DNA from: Verrucomicrobiota bacterium
Lineage (GTDB): Bacteria > Verrucomicrobiota > Verrucomicrobiia > Opitutales > Opitutaceae
DNA: 35,877 nucleotides
Direction: 5' to 3'
Assembly (NCBI GenBank): GCA_026398135.1
Contig: JAPLTN010000051.1
Location: 1-35,877 of the forward strand
Within the stretch, counting starts at the first letter, position 1, and each line of letters starts with the position of its first letter. Positions 1 through 7,344 of the stretch are shown in pieces. A program made the translations under genes and the position numbers. The notes below the pieces were generated by a model that was given only the letters and a program-made list of their open reading frames with translations, was not told the DNA's origin and searched no databases.

Positions 1-1
1 A

Positions 2-313
2 GGTATTTTCGTAGGCCTCACCCACATAGTCCACCTACCTTGGTTCTGGTCAGCTGTTTCTGCATTTGCCACGGCTACCGTAGTCAATTACCTACTTTCA
101 ATCTCTCATGTCTTCGAAAGTGGTCAGCGATATCACCAGAAACATGAAATATTGCTCGTTTTCGCCGTAAGCGGCATCGGGCTTGTTTTAAATCAACTGA
201 TTATGTGGCTGCTGATTGAGCGCATTTTAATACCAATTTTAATTTCAAAACTTTTGGCTATAGGAATGGTTTTCTTCTGGAATTATTTTGCCAGGAAAAA
301 GTTCATATTTTGA
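2..313 (+). CDS. GtrA-like membrane protein (C-terminal part, 5' truncated by window)
   Basis: An open frame enters from the left edge and stops with TGA at 311-313, giving 103 residues. The visible part has several hydrophobic segments separated by short charged stretches and ends in a motif typical of the GtrA family (WNYFARKKFIF, where the usual form is WNFxxxrxwvF). GtrA proteins are small four-helix membrane proteins thought to move undecaprenyl-phosphate-linked sugars across the inner membrane for surface-glycan modification. The gene lies 18 bases before a UDP-glucose dehydrogenase and shares its AT-rich composition, which fits a surface polysaccharide locus. The N-terminus and true length cannot be seen. 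Confidence 0.8.
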   Translation, partial: GIFVGLTHIVHLPWFWSAVSAFATATVVNYLLSISHVFESGQRYHQKHEILLVFAVSGIGLVLNQLIMWLLIERILIPILISKLLAIGMVFFWNYFARKKFIF

Positions 314-331
314 TTCAAGTTCACTAAATTT

Positions 332-1696
332 ATGATTAAAATTTGCTGTATAGGTGCCGGCTACGTTGGCGGACCAACAATGGCGGTTATTGCACAAAAA
401 ATGCCAGCGCTAACCGTAACCATTGTGGATCTAAACGCAGAGCGAATCGCTGCATGGAATTCAGAAGTTCTTCCCATATATGAACCAGGACTTTATGAAA
501 TAGTTAAAGCATCACGCGGCAAAAATCTCTTTTTCTCAACAGACGTTAAGAATACGATAATAGAAGCAGACATTATTTTCGTCGCAGTAAATACCCCTAC
601 CAAAAACTATGGAATTGGTTTGGGCAAAGCAGCGGATACTCGCTATATCGAGTCAGTTGCTCGGATTATAGCTGAAGTTTCCACAGGAAACAAAATTATT
701 GTAGAAAAATCTACCGTACCGGTTAAGACAGCTGAGACGCTCAAGGAGATTTTAACTTCGAATAATCATGGCGCTGAGTTTCAGGTCCTTTCAAATCCGG
801 AGTTTCTTGCCGAAGGCACGGCTATCCAAGATTTAATAAATCCTGACCGTGTATTAATTGGCGGTGATCCTACGCCAGAGGGTAAAAAGGCAATTGAAAC
901 CCTCGCGGCCATATACGCCCACTGGATTCCACGAGAAAAAATACTAACCACCAACCTATGGTCATCCGAACTATCGAAATTGGTTGCAAATGCATTTTTG
1001 GCGCAACGAATCTCGTCCATTAATTCAATTTCCGCACTATGTGAAAAAACTGGAGCAGATATTGACGAGGTCGCTAATGCGATAGGAAAAGATACGCGAA
1101 TAGGTTCGAAGTTCCTAAAGGCTTCCATAGGCTTTGGTGGTTCGTGTTTTCAAAAGGATATTTTAAATTTAATATACTTATGCGAATACTATGCCTTGCC
1201 CGAGGTAGCGCGTTATTGGGCTAAAGTAGTTGAAATGAATAACTGGCAAAAACAAAGATTTAGCCATCAAATAGTTCGCACGCTTTTTTCAACAGTTGCA
1301 AATAAACGTATTGCTGTCTATGGTTTTGCGTTTAAAAAAGACACAAATGACACACGTGAATCTGCTGCAATTGATGTTTGTCGTTCTTTAATAGAAGAAT
1401 GTGCTGAAGTTGTTATATACGATCCAAAGGTAACTCAATTTCAGATAATGGAATGCTTGGCGCAAGGCATTGGTAAAAATGGTCGAGTTCAAGTCGAGAG
1501 TTGCCCTTATCACGCCGCGTTACAAAGTCACGCGATTCTTGTGTTAACCGAATGGGAACAATTTAAAGCACTTGATTTTAACCGCATATATAATTCCATG
1601 CAAAGGCCCGCTTTTGTTTTTGATGGGAGAAATACTTTAAACATCACTGAACTTTGTTCAATTGGGTTTAGGGCTTTTGGTATTGGGAAATCTTAA
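332..1696 (+). CDS. ugd: UDP-glucose 6-dehydrogenase, eukaryote-like type
   Basis: The 454-residue product oxidises UDP-glucose to UDP-glucuronate with two NAD+, supplying glucuronate and its derivatives for glycans. The N-terminal Rossmann motif is GAGYVGG (residues 8-14). The catalytic cysteine is C272 in [10 protein letters not shown], and the C-terminal UDP-binding domain begins near residue 325 ([17 protein letters not shown]). Length and block order match the animal/plant enzyme rather than the shorter common bacterial Ugd: [40 protein letters not shown] and [13 protein letters not shown] all follow the eukaryotic pattern as I know it. The gene is AT-rich compared with the rest of the window. 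It starts with ATG; I see no strong ribosome-binding site. Function is secure; the subgroup is based on remembered family motifs. Confidence 0.95.
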   Translation: MIKICCIGAGYVGGPTMAVIAQKMPALTVTIVDLNAERIAAWNSEVLPIYEPGLYEIVKASRGKNLFFSTDVKNTIIEADIIFVAVNTPTKNYGIGLGKAADTRYIESVARIIAEVSTGNKIIVEKSTVPVKTAETLKEILTSNNHGAEFQVLSNPEFLAEGTAIQDLINPDRVLIGGDPTPEGKKAIETLAAIYAHWIPREKILTTNLWSSELSKLVANAFLAQRISSINSISALCEKTGADIDEVANAIGKDTRIGSKFLKASIGFGGSCFQKDILNLIYLCEYYALPEVARYWAKVVEMNNWQKQRFSHQIVRTLFSTVANKRIAVYGFAFKKDTNDTRESAAIDVCRSLIEECAEVVIYDPKVTQFQIMECLAQGIGKNGRVQVESCPYHAALQSHAILVLTEWEQFKALDFNRIYNSMQRPAFVFDGRNTLNITELCSIGFRAFGIGKS

Positions 1697-1740
1697 TTGA
1701 GGTTTTTTAATATAAAAAACATTATTCTATTTTTGATTAA

Positions 1741-1998
1741 ATGATGGGACAACTCAATCAACTTAGGTCTATACGTGTTCTCGGCACTGGGTTTTGTCAT
1801 TACCTAACTGGTATGAATCCTGCTTTTGAGTTTATCAATTCGTGGCAAAAGATGCTTCAAGTAGTTACTAATCGTATGGGGGGGGGCTTATGTGAATATC
1901 TTGCGAATAGGCAGAGCATGCAGCCGGTACACATGTTCTTTGATTGGATTTCAGCCGATATTTACGATGAGTATGAGAGTCTTCTTTCCGCTGAGTGA
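1741..1998 (+). CDS. Hypothetical 85-residue protein with a 9-G homopolymer
   Basis: The frame starts at ATG 1741, immediately after an in-frame TAA, so it cannot extend upstream. It ends in TGA at 1996-1998, overlapping the GTG start of the following GT2 gene (GTGA), which suggests translational coupling. I do not recognise the family. The sequence has no clear signal peptide or membrane helix and contains a run of nine G residues (1878-1886) encoding Met-Gly-Gly-Gly. A slip in this run would change the C-terminal half and uncouple the downstream gene. It could be a genuine small protein, a remnant of a larger glycan-locus gene, or the product of a base-calling error in the G run. Confidence 0.45.
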   Translation: MMGQLNQLRSIRVLGTGFCHYLTGMNPAFEFINSWQKMLQVVTNRMGGGLCEYLANRQSMQPVHMFFDWISADIYDEYESLLSAE

Positions 1999-2924
1999 AA
2001 GTATCAATTATAACGGCTACTTATAATAAGCTCGAACTTACCCAGGCATTCTGGGCTAGTTTGGTGTCTTATCCTCCCGATGTTGAGTGGGAGATGATTT
2101 GGGTAGATGATGGCAGCACGGATGGCACGCGAGAATGGCTACGCACGCAGCCTGCTGCGTTGTGCCGTAGTTTCTTTAATGATAAAAATCTAGGCTATGC
2201 CGGCGCTAATAATCTTGGCGCAACACACGCTACCGGCGACATCTTGGCTTTTCTTAATAATGATCTTGTTTTGACAGATGGATGGTTTCCCCCTTTGTGT
2301 AATATTCTTCAAAATTCGTCAGGGGTTGGGATCGTTGGTAATGTCCAGCTATCAACTGTCACTGACCTGATAGATCATGCGGGTGTTAGGTTTGATCTAG
2401 TTGGTGTGCCTGTCCATCATCTGAAAAACCGGCCCCGGGGTGCATTGCGTGGAAATGGATGTTTAAGTAAAGCTGTTACAGCGGCTTGTTGGCTAGTTAA
2501 TCGGACGGTTTTTTTAGAAAATGGCGGTTTCGATGAATCTTATCGAAATGGAAGTGAAGACATCGATTTGTGCATTCGTCTTGGCAATGCGGGGTATCGA
2601 CACTGGGTCGATTATCGAAGTGTTATTTGGCATCATGTAAGTTCTAGCCCGGGTCGGAAAACTTATGATCTTCAGAATCAGGCCCGGTTTTTAAAACAAT
2701 GGAGCCATGTTACTTTAGTATGGGGCCAAGTAGATTGGCCCCGAGCCTATCTTTCCCGTATTTTAAGAAATCCCGGCCAGTTAAATCTCACGAAGGCGTT
2801 TGATGCTTTACTTCGTGTTATGTGTTTGCGGCGGGGTGATTCAGATTGGGCAGCCAAACGCAGGCAAAAATTGATGAATATCTATGAAACTAAAGCTAAG
2901 GTAGTCGCCGAAGTCGCTTCGTAA
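1995..2924 (+). CDS. Family 2 glycosyltransferase
   Basis: The 309-residue protein has a GT-A fold of the GT2 type. It opens with SIITATYNK, has the nucleotide-binding WVDDGSTDGT near residues 36-45, the metal-binding DXD-like segment AFLNNDLVLTDGW, and a later acidic motif GSEDIDLCIRLG that typically carries the catalytic base region. It probably transfers a sugar from a nucleotide-sugar donor to a lipid-linked or surface glycan at the cytoplasmic face. There is no membrane segment. The GTG start overlaps the stop of the preceding small gene and is chosen because the family signature starts at residue 3. Only 10 bases separate it from the next glycosyltransferase, so the two are probably co-transcribed. 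Donor and acceptor cannot be predicted. Confidence 0.88.
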   Translation: MKVSIITATYNKLELTQAFWASLVSYPPDVEWEMIWVDDGSTDGTREWLRTQPAALCRSFFNDKNLGYAGANNLGATHATGDILAFLNNDLVLTDGWFPPLCNILQNSSGVGIVGNVQLSTVTDLIDHAGVRFDLVGVPVHHLKNRPRGALRGNGCLSKAVTAACWLVNRTVFLENGGFDESYRNGSEDIDLCIRLGNAGYRHWVDYRSVIWHHVSSSPGRKTYDLQNQARFLKQWSHVTLVWGQVDWPRAYLSRILRNPGQLNLTKAFDALLRVMCLRRGDSDWAAKRRQKLMNIYETKAKVVAEVAS

Positions 2925-2934
2925 GCCGTTTGTA

Positions 2935-4164
2935 ATGAAAGACAGTTCCTTGCGCATTCTCTACGCTTCACCTAATTTACCTGAGCCTGCCACAAGTGGC
3001 GGGTCTCAACGCACCGGGCTACTGCTTGATACATTGCGTGGGCTCGGTCACGTCGATGCTGTTTTTTTACCTGCTCAAGTTCCTGATGAGCGATTACGCT
3101 CTAAAATTAATGGAGATCACAGTGTTTTGGCCGTTAAATCTACTGATTATATTCAACAACAATCACACATAGATATATATTCCAGGTTGTTAGGAACTAA
3201 TTCCGCATCTTTTTTTATGGCAGGACGCCATCGTTGGCAGCCATTTCATGCACTGGTTCGTGTAATCGGCGATATACAACGCTATGATCTCGTTGTTTCC
3301 CGTTACCTTTCCTCCGCTTGCATCATTAATCTTTTTCGTCACCCGCATTTGTTAATTGATGTTGATGACTTTGATCCTGATCGTTTGCGCCAGCGTATTT
3401 CGTCGGTCGATTGGCTAAAGCGACTTACGTTAAAGCGGTGTTTGCGTTATTCGGAAGAGGCTCATCGGAATTTACTGCCCCGTGCGGCGCATTGTTGGGT
3501 TTCCAATCCCGCAGATCGACGACATCCCGGATTATCGGCGGCTACGCTTCTGCCTAATATTCCTTATTTTCCGGCGGGACTGCCCCAACTTTTGCCACCT
3601 CCGCCTGCAAATGAGTCCCCCGTTTTCCTGATTGTTGGCACTTTGAGTTATAGCGCGAACTCGGATGGCATCGATGCCTTCCTTCGTGAGGCTTGGCTCG
3701 CGCTTAGAAACCAAGCGCCTAATGTTGAATTACATATAGTCGGTCAGGGTTTGAGCGTAGGTCAGCGTAAACGTTGGGGGGGCTTTCCAGGAGTTAAGCC
3801 GATTGGCTTTGTTGAATCTTTGTCTGAATCCTATGCGCGATGCATTGCTACTTTGGCTCCTATTCTTGCCGGCGGTGGAACGAACATTAAGGTCCTAGAA
3901 TCGAGTGCCTATGGGCGGCCTTGTGTGGTGAGTCGGATCGCCCATCGCGGTTTTGAAGACACTCTGCCTGCCGGTGAGGCCTGTTTGAGGGCGGAACAGA
4001 TATCCGATATGGCAGGACAATGTCTGCGGTTGATTGGAGAACCCGGTTTGGCGCAGCGTATTGGTGCTGAAGCGCGTGCATCTATCGAGCGCCACTATAC
4101 TGTAAATAAATTTAACGCTGCAGTTCGTGAGGGGTGTGAAATCGCACTTAAGAAGCCGCTTTAG
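2935..4164 (+). CDS. Family 4-type (GT-B) glycosyltransferase
   Basis: The 409-residue protein has the two-Rossmann-domain GT-B architecture. The N-terminal acceptor domain starts with RILYASPNLPEPATSGGSQR, and the C-terminal nucleotide-sugar domain starts near residue 229 (FLIVGTLSYSANSDGIDAF). A GT4-type donor-binding segment is visible in APILAGGGTNIKVLESSAYG, where the glutamate is the usual donor ligand. It resembles the glycosyltransferases found in exopolysaccharide loci. It follows the GT2 gene by 10 bases and is the last gene of the AT-richer glycan block. Which sugar it transfers is not visible. Confidence 0.88.
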   Translation: MKDSSLRILYASPNLPEPATSGGSQRTGLLLDTLRGLGHVDAVFLPAQVPDERLRSKINGDHSVLAVKSTDYIQQQSHIDIYSRLLGTNSASFFMAGRHRWQPFHALVRVIGDIQRYDLVVSRYLSSACIINLFRHPHLLIDVDDFDPDRLRQRISSVDWLKRLTLKRCLRYSEEAHRNLLPRAAHCWVSNPADRRHPGLSAATLLPNIPYFPAGLPQLLPPPPANESPVFLIVGTLSYSANSDGIDAFLREAWLALRNQAPNVELHIVGQGLSVGQRKRWGGFPGVKPIGFVESLSESYARCIATLAPILAGGGTNIKVLESSAYGRPCVVSRIAHRGFEDTLPAGEACLRAEQISDMAGQCLRLIGEPGLAQRIGAEARASIERHYTVNKFNAAVREGCEIALKKPL

Positions 4165-4272
4165 TCTTTCGCTACACGCGAAACTACAGGCGCTATCTTT
4201 TTTAAATATACGTGCCCAATTTTTTAATTCCTTGGTTAGTAACATTCTCCAGCGCTTCACAGTCCAAGGTGG

Positions 4273-4300
4273 AGCTAGTAAGCTGGTAGAGTAAGCCGGT
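4273..4300 (+). repeat. AGCTGGTAAG-family intergenic repeat, partial copy (copy a)
   Basis: This intergenic stretch reads AGCTAGTAAGCTGGTAGAG followed by TAAGCCGGT. It is a shortened relative of the repeats at 8455-8493, 8876-8914, 10166-10198, 10280-10317 and 13052-13105. It lies left of the AAA ATPase gene, and a degenerate relative lies to its right at 5711-5746. Confidence 0.5.
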
Positions 4301-4318
4301 CAGTCTTTCTTAGCGAGC

Positions 4319-4383
4319 CTTCGCGTTCTTCGCGGTTTACATGGTTTGAGTTCGGAATTTTATCAACCACGAAGGACGCGAAG
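4319..4383. repeat. Imperfect 19-bp inverted repeat (GCGAAGGACGCGAAG family)
   Basis: The left arm 4319-4337 (CTTCGCGTTCTTCGCGGTT) and right arm 4365-4383 (AACCACGAAGGACGCGAAG) are complementary at 17 of 19 positions, and both mismatches can form G-U pairs in RNA. The 27-base spacer is AT-rich. The structure could be a strong hairpin 3' of the glycosyltransferase operon, on the 5' side of a gene-flanking direct repeat. There is no clean T-tract after the stem, so a classical terminator is not supported. Confidence 0.6.
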
Positions 4384-4393
4384 TTACGCGAAG
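4351..4393 (+). repeat. Left direct repeat flanking the ATPase gene
   Basis: The 43 bases from TTCGGAATTTTATCAACCAC through GAAGGACGCGAAGTTACGCGAAG closely match 5657-5697 in the same orientation. The last 24 bases differ at a single position. The two copies bracket the minus-strand gene 4417-5580. Confidence 0.75.
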
Positions 4394-4416
4394 ATTGAAC
4401 ATCGATTGGGGTAAGG

Positions 4417-5580
4417 CTACTGCACGGCGTCGATCAGCGTGGCGAGGCTGGCCAGGCCTAGCACATCCACACGCTCGGCGAGGGGGTAGTTGTCCACTCC
4501 GGGGTGGATAACCCAGATGCGCTCTAGCTCCAAATCACTCAGAGCGCTTCGCATCGAGGGCGTCAGGCGCGGGGCGTCGGCGTATTTGAACTCGACGCCC
4601 CACAGTTTCCCTTTCGCTTCGAGCACGAGGTCGAGCTCCGCGCCGCCATGAGTGCCCCAGAAGTAGGCATGGCGGTCTCCCGTGCGCGCGAGAATTTGCT
4701 CCAAAGCAAAGCCTTCCCACGAGGCTCCGAGCTTGGGGTGCCCTTGGAGCGTGGCGAGGTCCGGGATGCCCAGGATGGCGTGCGCCAGACCGCTGTCGCG
4801 AAGGTAGATTTTGGGGGCTTTGACCTGGCGTTTGCCGAGGTTGGCGTGCCACGCTTGGAGCCGCCGCATAACGAAGGCCCCGGTGTAGAGATCGAGGTAA
4901 TCGTTCATCATCATCGGCGACATGCCAAGTGAGCTCGCGATCGCCGACCCGTTCCAAGTCTGGCCGTGATAATGGGCACACATCGAAAGAAAGCGGCGCA
5001 GGCGCTCCGCCGGTATCCGGTAGCCGAGCTGGGGCACGTCGCGCTCGAGAAAGGTGCGGATAAAGTTTTCCCGCCACGTCATCGAAACGGCTTCGCTGGC
5101 CGCCAGATACGACTCGGGATAGCCGCCGCGTAACCACAAGGTCGTGGCCTGCGCCGTCCCGGTTTCCTCCACCGTGAGCCCGGCCATATCGATAAATCGC
5201 ACCCGCCCGGCGAGGGATTCGGCGGAGTGGCGAACCAATGCAGGCGAAGCACTGCCTAGAATCACAAACTTCGCTGGCATGGGCTGGCGGTCGCTCAAAA
5301 CCCGCAGAATGTCGCTGAGTTGTGGAATGCGCTGAAACTCGTCGATGAACACGGTGCCGTTGAGCGTTTCGAGGGTTAGCAAAGGGTTGGCGAGGCGGGC
5401 GGCGTCGCGGGGATTCTCGCAGTCGAACCACGTGGCCTGCCGTCCGGCGTTTTTCTCTTGGTGGTAAAGGCCTTGGGCCAAAGTGGTTTTACCGCATTGG
5501 CGTGGCCCCAGGAGGGCAGTTATCCGGCTCTCGGCGACGCTGAGGGAGAGCAATTCGGTCAGGACTGGGCGGCTTATCAT
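4417..5580 (-). CDS. AAA-family ATPase with DUF4143 domain
   Basis: The 387-residue protein has a P-loop GPRQCGKTT at residues 25-33, a Walker B strand GTVFIDEFQRIP near residues 75-86, and a sensor-like segment FVILGSASPAL near 105-115. This is the AAA_14 layout. The C-terminal half (LGYRIPAERLRRFLSMCAHYHGQ through LEFKYADAPRLTPSM-like sequence) fits DUF4143, which has a PD-(D/E)XK-like fold. The cellular role of this widespread family is not established; members are common in accessory DNA. It is a single gene transcribed opposite to both neighbours and flanked by direct repeats (4351-4393 and 5657-5697), which suggests a passenger gene. The ATG start at 5580 gives the expected N-terminus. 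Confidence 0.9.
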   Translation of the reverse strand: MISRPVLTELLSLSVAESRITALLGPRQCGKTTLAQGLYHQEKNAGRQATWFDCENPRDAARLANPLLTLETLNGTVFIDEFQRIPQLSDILRVLSDRQPMPAKFVILGSASPALVRHSAESLAGRVRFIDMAGLTVEETGTAQATTLWLRGGYPESYLAASEAVSMTWRENFIRTFLERDVPQLGYRIPAERLRRFLSMCAHYHGQTWNGSAIASSLGMSPMMMNDYLDLYTGAFVMRRLQAWHANLGKRQVKAPKIYLRDSGLAHAILGIPDLATLQGHPKLGASWEGFALEQILARTGDRHAYFWGTHGGAELDLVLEAKGKLWGVEFKYADAPRLTPSMRSALSDLELERIWVIHPGVDNYPLAERVDVLGLASLATLIDAVQ

Positions 5581-5656
5581 GCGTGAAATTTAAATAAGTG
5601 ACATCGAATTTTCAAGGTAAATGATGGTGTTTGACGCCTAGTTTAAGTTGAAGGAT

Positions 5657-5697
5657 TTCAGAATTTTTAACCGCGAAGGACGCGAAGTTACGCGAAG
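5657..5697 (+). repeat. Right direct repeat flanking the ATPase gene
   Basis: The 41 bases from TTCAGAATTTTTAACCGCG through AAGGACGCGAAGTTACGCGAAG are a near copy of 4351-4393 in the same orientation. It ends about 150 bases before the TolC-like gene start. Confidence 0.75.
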
Positions 5698-5710
5698 GGA
5701 GGGGGGTGGG

Positions 5711-5746
5711 GAGCGAGTAAAGCGAACTAAGCTGGTAGGGCATTAG
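5711..5746 (+). repeat. Degenerate AGCTGGTAAG-family repeat (copy b)
   Basis: The segment contains CTAAGCTGGTAGGGC between other AGTAAAGC-like words, a weak match to the repeat family best seen at 8455-8493. It follows the right direct repeat of the ATPase unit. I consider it a decayed copy rather than a functional site. Confidence 0.3.
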
Positions 5747-5849
5747 GTGCGAAGACAAAAGCGTCGTCGTGCCGCCGCACTCGATAACAAGCCAATTTTC
5801 CGCCAGCTTTTCGCTTGGCCTCTTGGCTTCGGTAATCTGCGTTGAGGCA

Positions 5850-7199
5850 ATGTTCGCTCAACGTTTCATCACGGTTTTGCTATTCGGGATCGGTTCGACC
5901 TCAGCAGCACTCGCACAAACTTCGCCGAGCTATCCCGAGGCACTCCTGCCGGAACTCACCCAGATTCTGGATCAGGCGCGGGAGCGGGCGCCTGCCTTGG
6001 TCGCCCAGGCCATTGCGCAGCAGGAGGCTACAGCCCGGCTCGACGCGGCAAAGGCGGCTTATTACCCGCGGGTGGATTTCGGGGGGAATTTTGGCTTAAC
6101 CCAGAGCAGTTATTTAGACGGCAATTATCCCGATGAACAAACGACGGGCGTGGCTTTTAACGCCCGCGTCACCCGTCCGATTTACCACTGGGGTGCCATC
6201 GAGGCCAAAATCCGGCAGGCTTCACTCGATTTCACCAACGAATCGCTCCAGCGCGTGTTTATTCTCCGTCAGATAAAGCGCGGGCTGCGAGCGGATTACC
6301 TCACGCTTTTGCTTAACCAGACTTCGTTGGAAATTCTTCGCCTGCGGCGCCAGATCACGGCGGATAATGCCACCCGCACCGCTTCGGATCGGCAGCAGGG
6401 GGCCTTGTCCACCATGGCATCCGAACAAGCTGAAATCAATCTGGCTCAGGATGTTTTGAACTTGGAGCAGGTCGATTCAGATCAGACGCGCATCGTGGCG
6501 GATTTTAAACGGAATCTAGGTTGGGATGCTCCGTTGCGTCTTGATGTGCCGCCGCCACGCCCGGATGCCGCCGCGCTAATCGCTTGGGCGGAGCAGACGC
6601 GCGCTCAAGGGCTCGACGCCTGGCTGGCCGACCATGCCGAGGTTAAGCGTCGGGAAAATCTCATTGAGCGTGAGCGGGCCGAGCTCATTCGCATTAAATC
6701 CACCCAACGGCCCTTGCTAAACTTTACCGCCAGTATCGGGCAGGGGCAGCGCAACACTTCGGCTGCGAATAATGTGTCCACCTTAAGCACGTTCATCGGT
6801 ATCGACGCCACTTGGAATATTTTCGACGGCTTCGAAACTTCCGCCCGCAAGCGCGAGTCGCAGCTGCGTCAGCGTCGGCTGGAGCGCCAGTTGGAGGCTT
6901 ATCGCGCGGAGTTGCGGGCTCAGGCGGTAAACGTGGTTGCGCAAATCGGATTTTTGGCGCGCCAGTATCAACTGGACGAGCGGCGCGCGGCCTTGGCCGA
7001 GCAGACGTTTTCGATTCAAAAACGCGAAATGGACGAGGGTCGCGTATCTGCCCCCGTATTTCGCCAGCAGCAGGTTGCGGTGCAGGAAAGCCGCTTGGCG
7101 GAATTGCGCGTCCGGGTGCGGCTCTTGCTCGCGTTGAACGACTACCTCGATCTCACGCTTCCGGCGGCGGTTGATGCGCAGCTAGATTATTCTAAATAG
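5850..7199 (+). CDS. TolC-family outer membrane efflux protein
   Basis: The 449-residue protein forms the outer-membrane/periplasmic exit duct of a tripartite exporter. The frame is open from 5769, but ATG 5850 is preferred because it places a signal peptide (MFAQRFITVLLFGIGSTSAALAQ) exactly at the N-terminus. The mature part has the two pseudo-repeats of TolC proteins: long alpha-helical stretches rich in Ala, Gln, Glu and Arg (about residues 30-70, 135-245 and 330-420) alternating with beta-barrel strands such as RVDFGGNFGLTQSSYL and LLNFTASIGQGQ. The gene is followed by a membrane-fusion protein, an ABC permease and an ATPase in the same direction, so it is very likely their dedicated outer-membrane partner. 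The substrate is unknown. Confidence 0.92.
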   Translation: MFAQRFITVLLFGIGSTSAALAQTSPSYPEALLPELTQILDQARERAPALVAQAIAQQEATARLDAAKAAYYPRVDFGGNFGLTQSSYLDGNYPDEQTTGVAFNARVTRPIYHWGAIEAKIRQASLDFTNESLQRVFILRQIKRGLRADYLTLLLNQTSLEILRLRRQITADNATRTASDRQQGALSTMASEQAEINLAQDVLNLEQVDSDQTRIVADFKRNLGWDAPLRLDVPPPRPDAAALIAWAEQTRAQGLDAWLADHAEVKRRENLIERERAELIRIKSTQRPLLNFTASIGQGQRNTSAANNVSTLSTFIGIDATWNIFDGFETSARKRESQLRQRRLERQLEAYRAELRAQAVNVVAQIGFLARQYQLDERRAALAEQTFSIQKREMDEGRVSAPVFRQQQVAVQESRLAELRVRVRLLLALNDYLDLTLPAAVDAQLDYSK

Positions 7200-7223
7200 T
7201 TTTCTAGATGGCCTTATCCAGGA

Positions 7224-7301
7224 AATTGGCCGGGGACGTCCAACGCTACACCCCATCAATTTATTTCAATCTCATGCAGGGTTGGCCGTCACCGGCCAAT
7301 T
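7224..7301 (+). promoter_or_regulatory. Mutually exclusive hairpins in the leader between the TolC-like and MFP genes
   Basis: Three short segments lie in the 145-base gap: A at 7224-7233 (AATTGGCCGG), B at 7282-7288 (TTGGCCG) and C at 7292-7301 (CCGGCCAATT). B and C form a 7-bp GC-rich hairpin with a 4-base loop just before the MFP start at 7345. A can instead pair with all ten bases of C. Alternative pairing could act as an attenuator or RNA processing site, but no regulatory family is recognised. Confidence 0.3.
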
Positions 7302-7344
7302 CAGCCAAACATCAACGCATCCTAGAATTAACTACCCCCTTTTT

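Noticed and set aside
1703-1721. Hairpin GTTTTTT-AATAT-AAAAAAC after ugd as a terminator.
   Set aside because: The stem is almost entirely A-T and too weak for a terminator, and the downstream glycan genes are probably co-transcribed.
4167-4202. Hairpin TTTCGC-TACAC-GCGAAA followed by a T run after the GT4 gene.
   Set aside because: The stem is only 6 bp and the T run begins 12 bases or more after it, so a terminator call is not supported.
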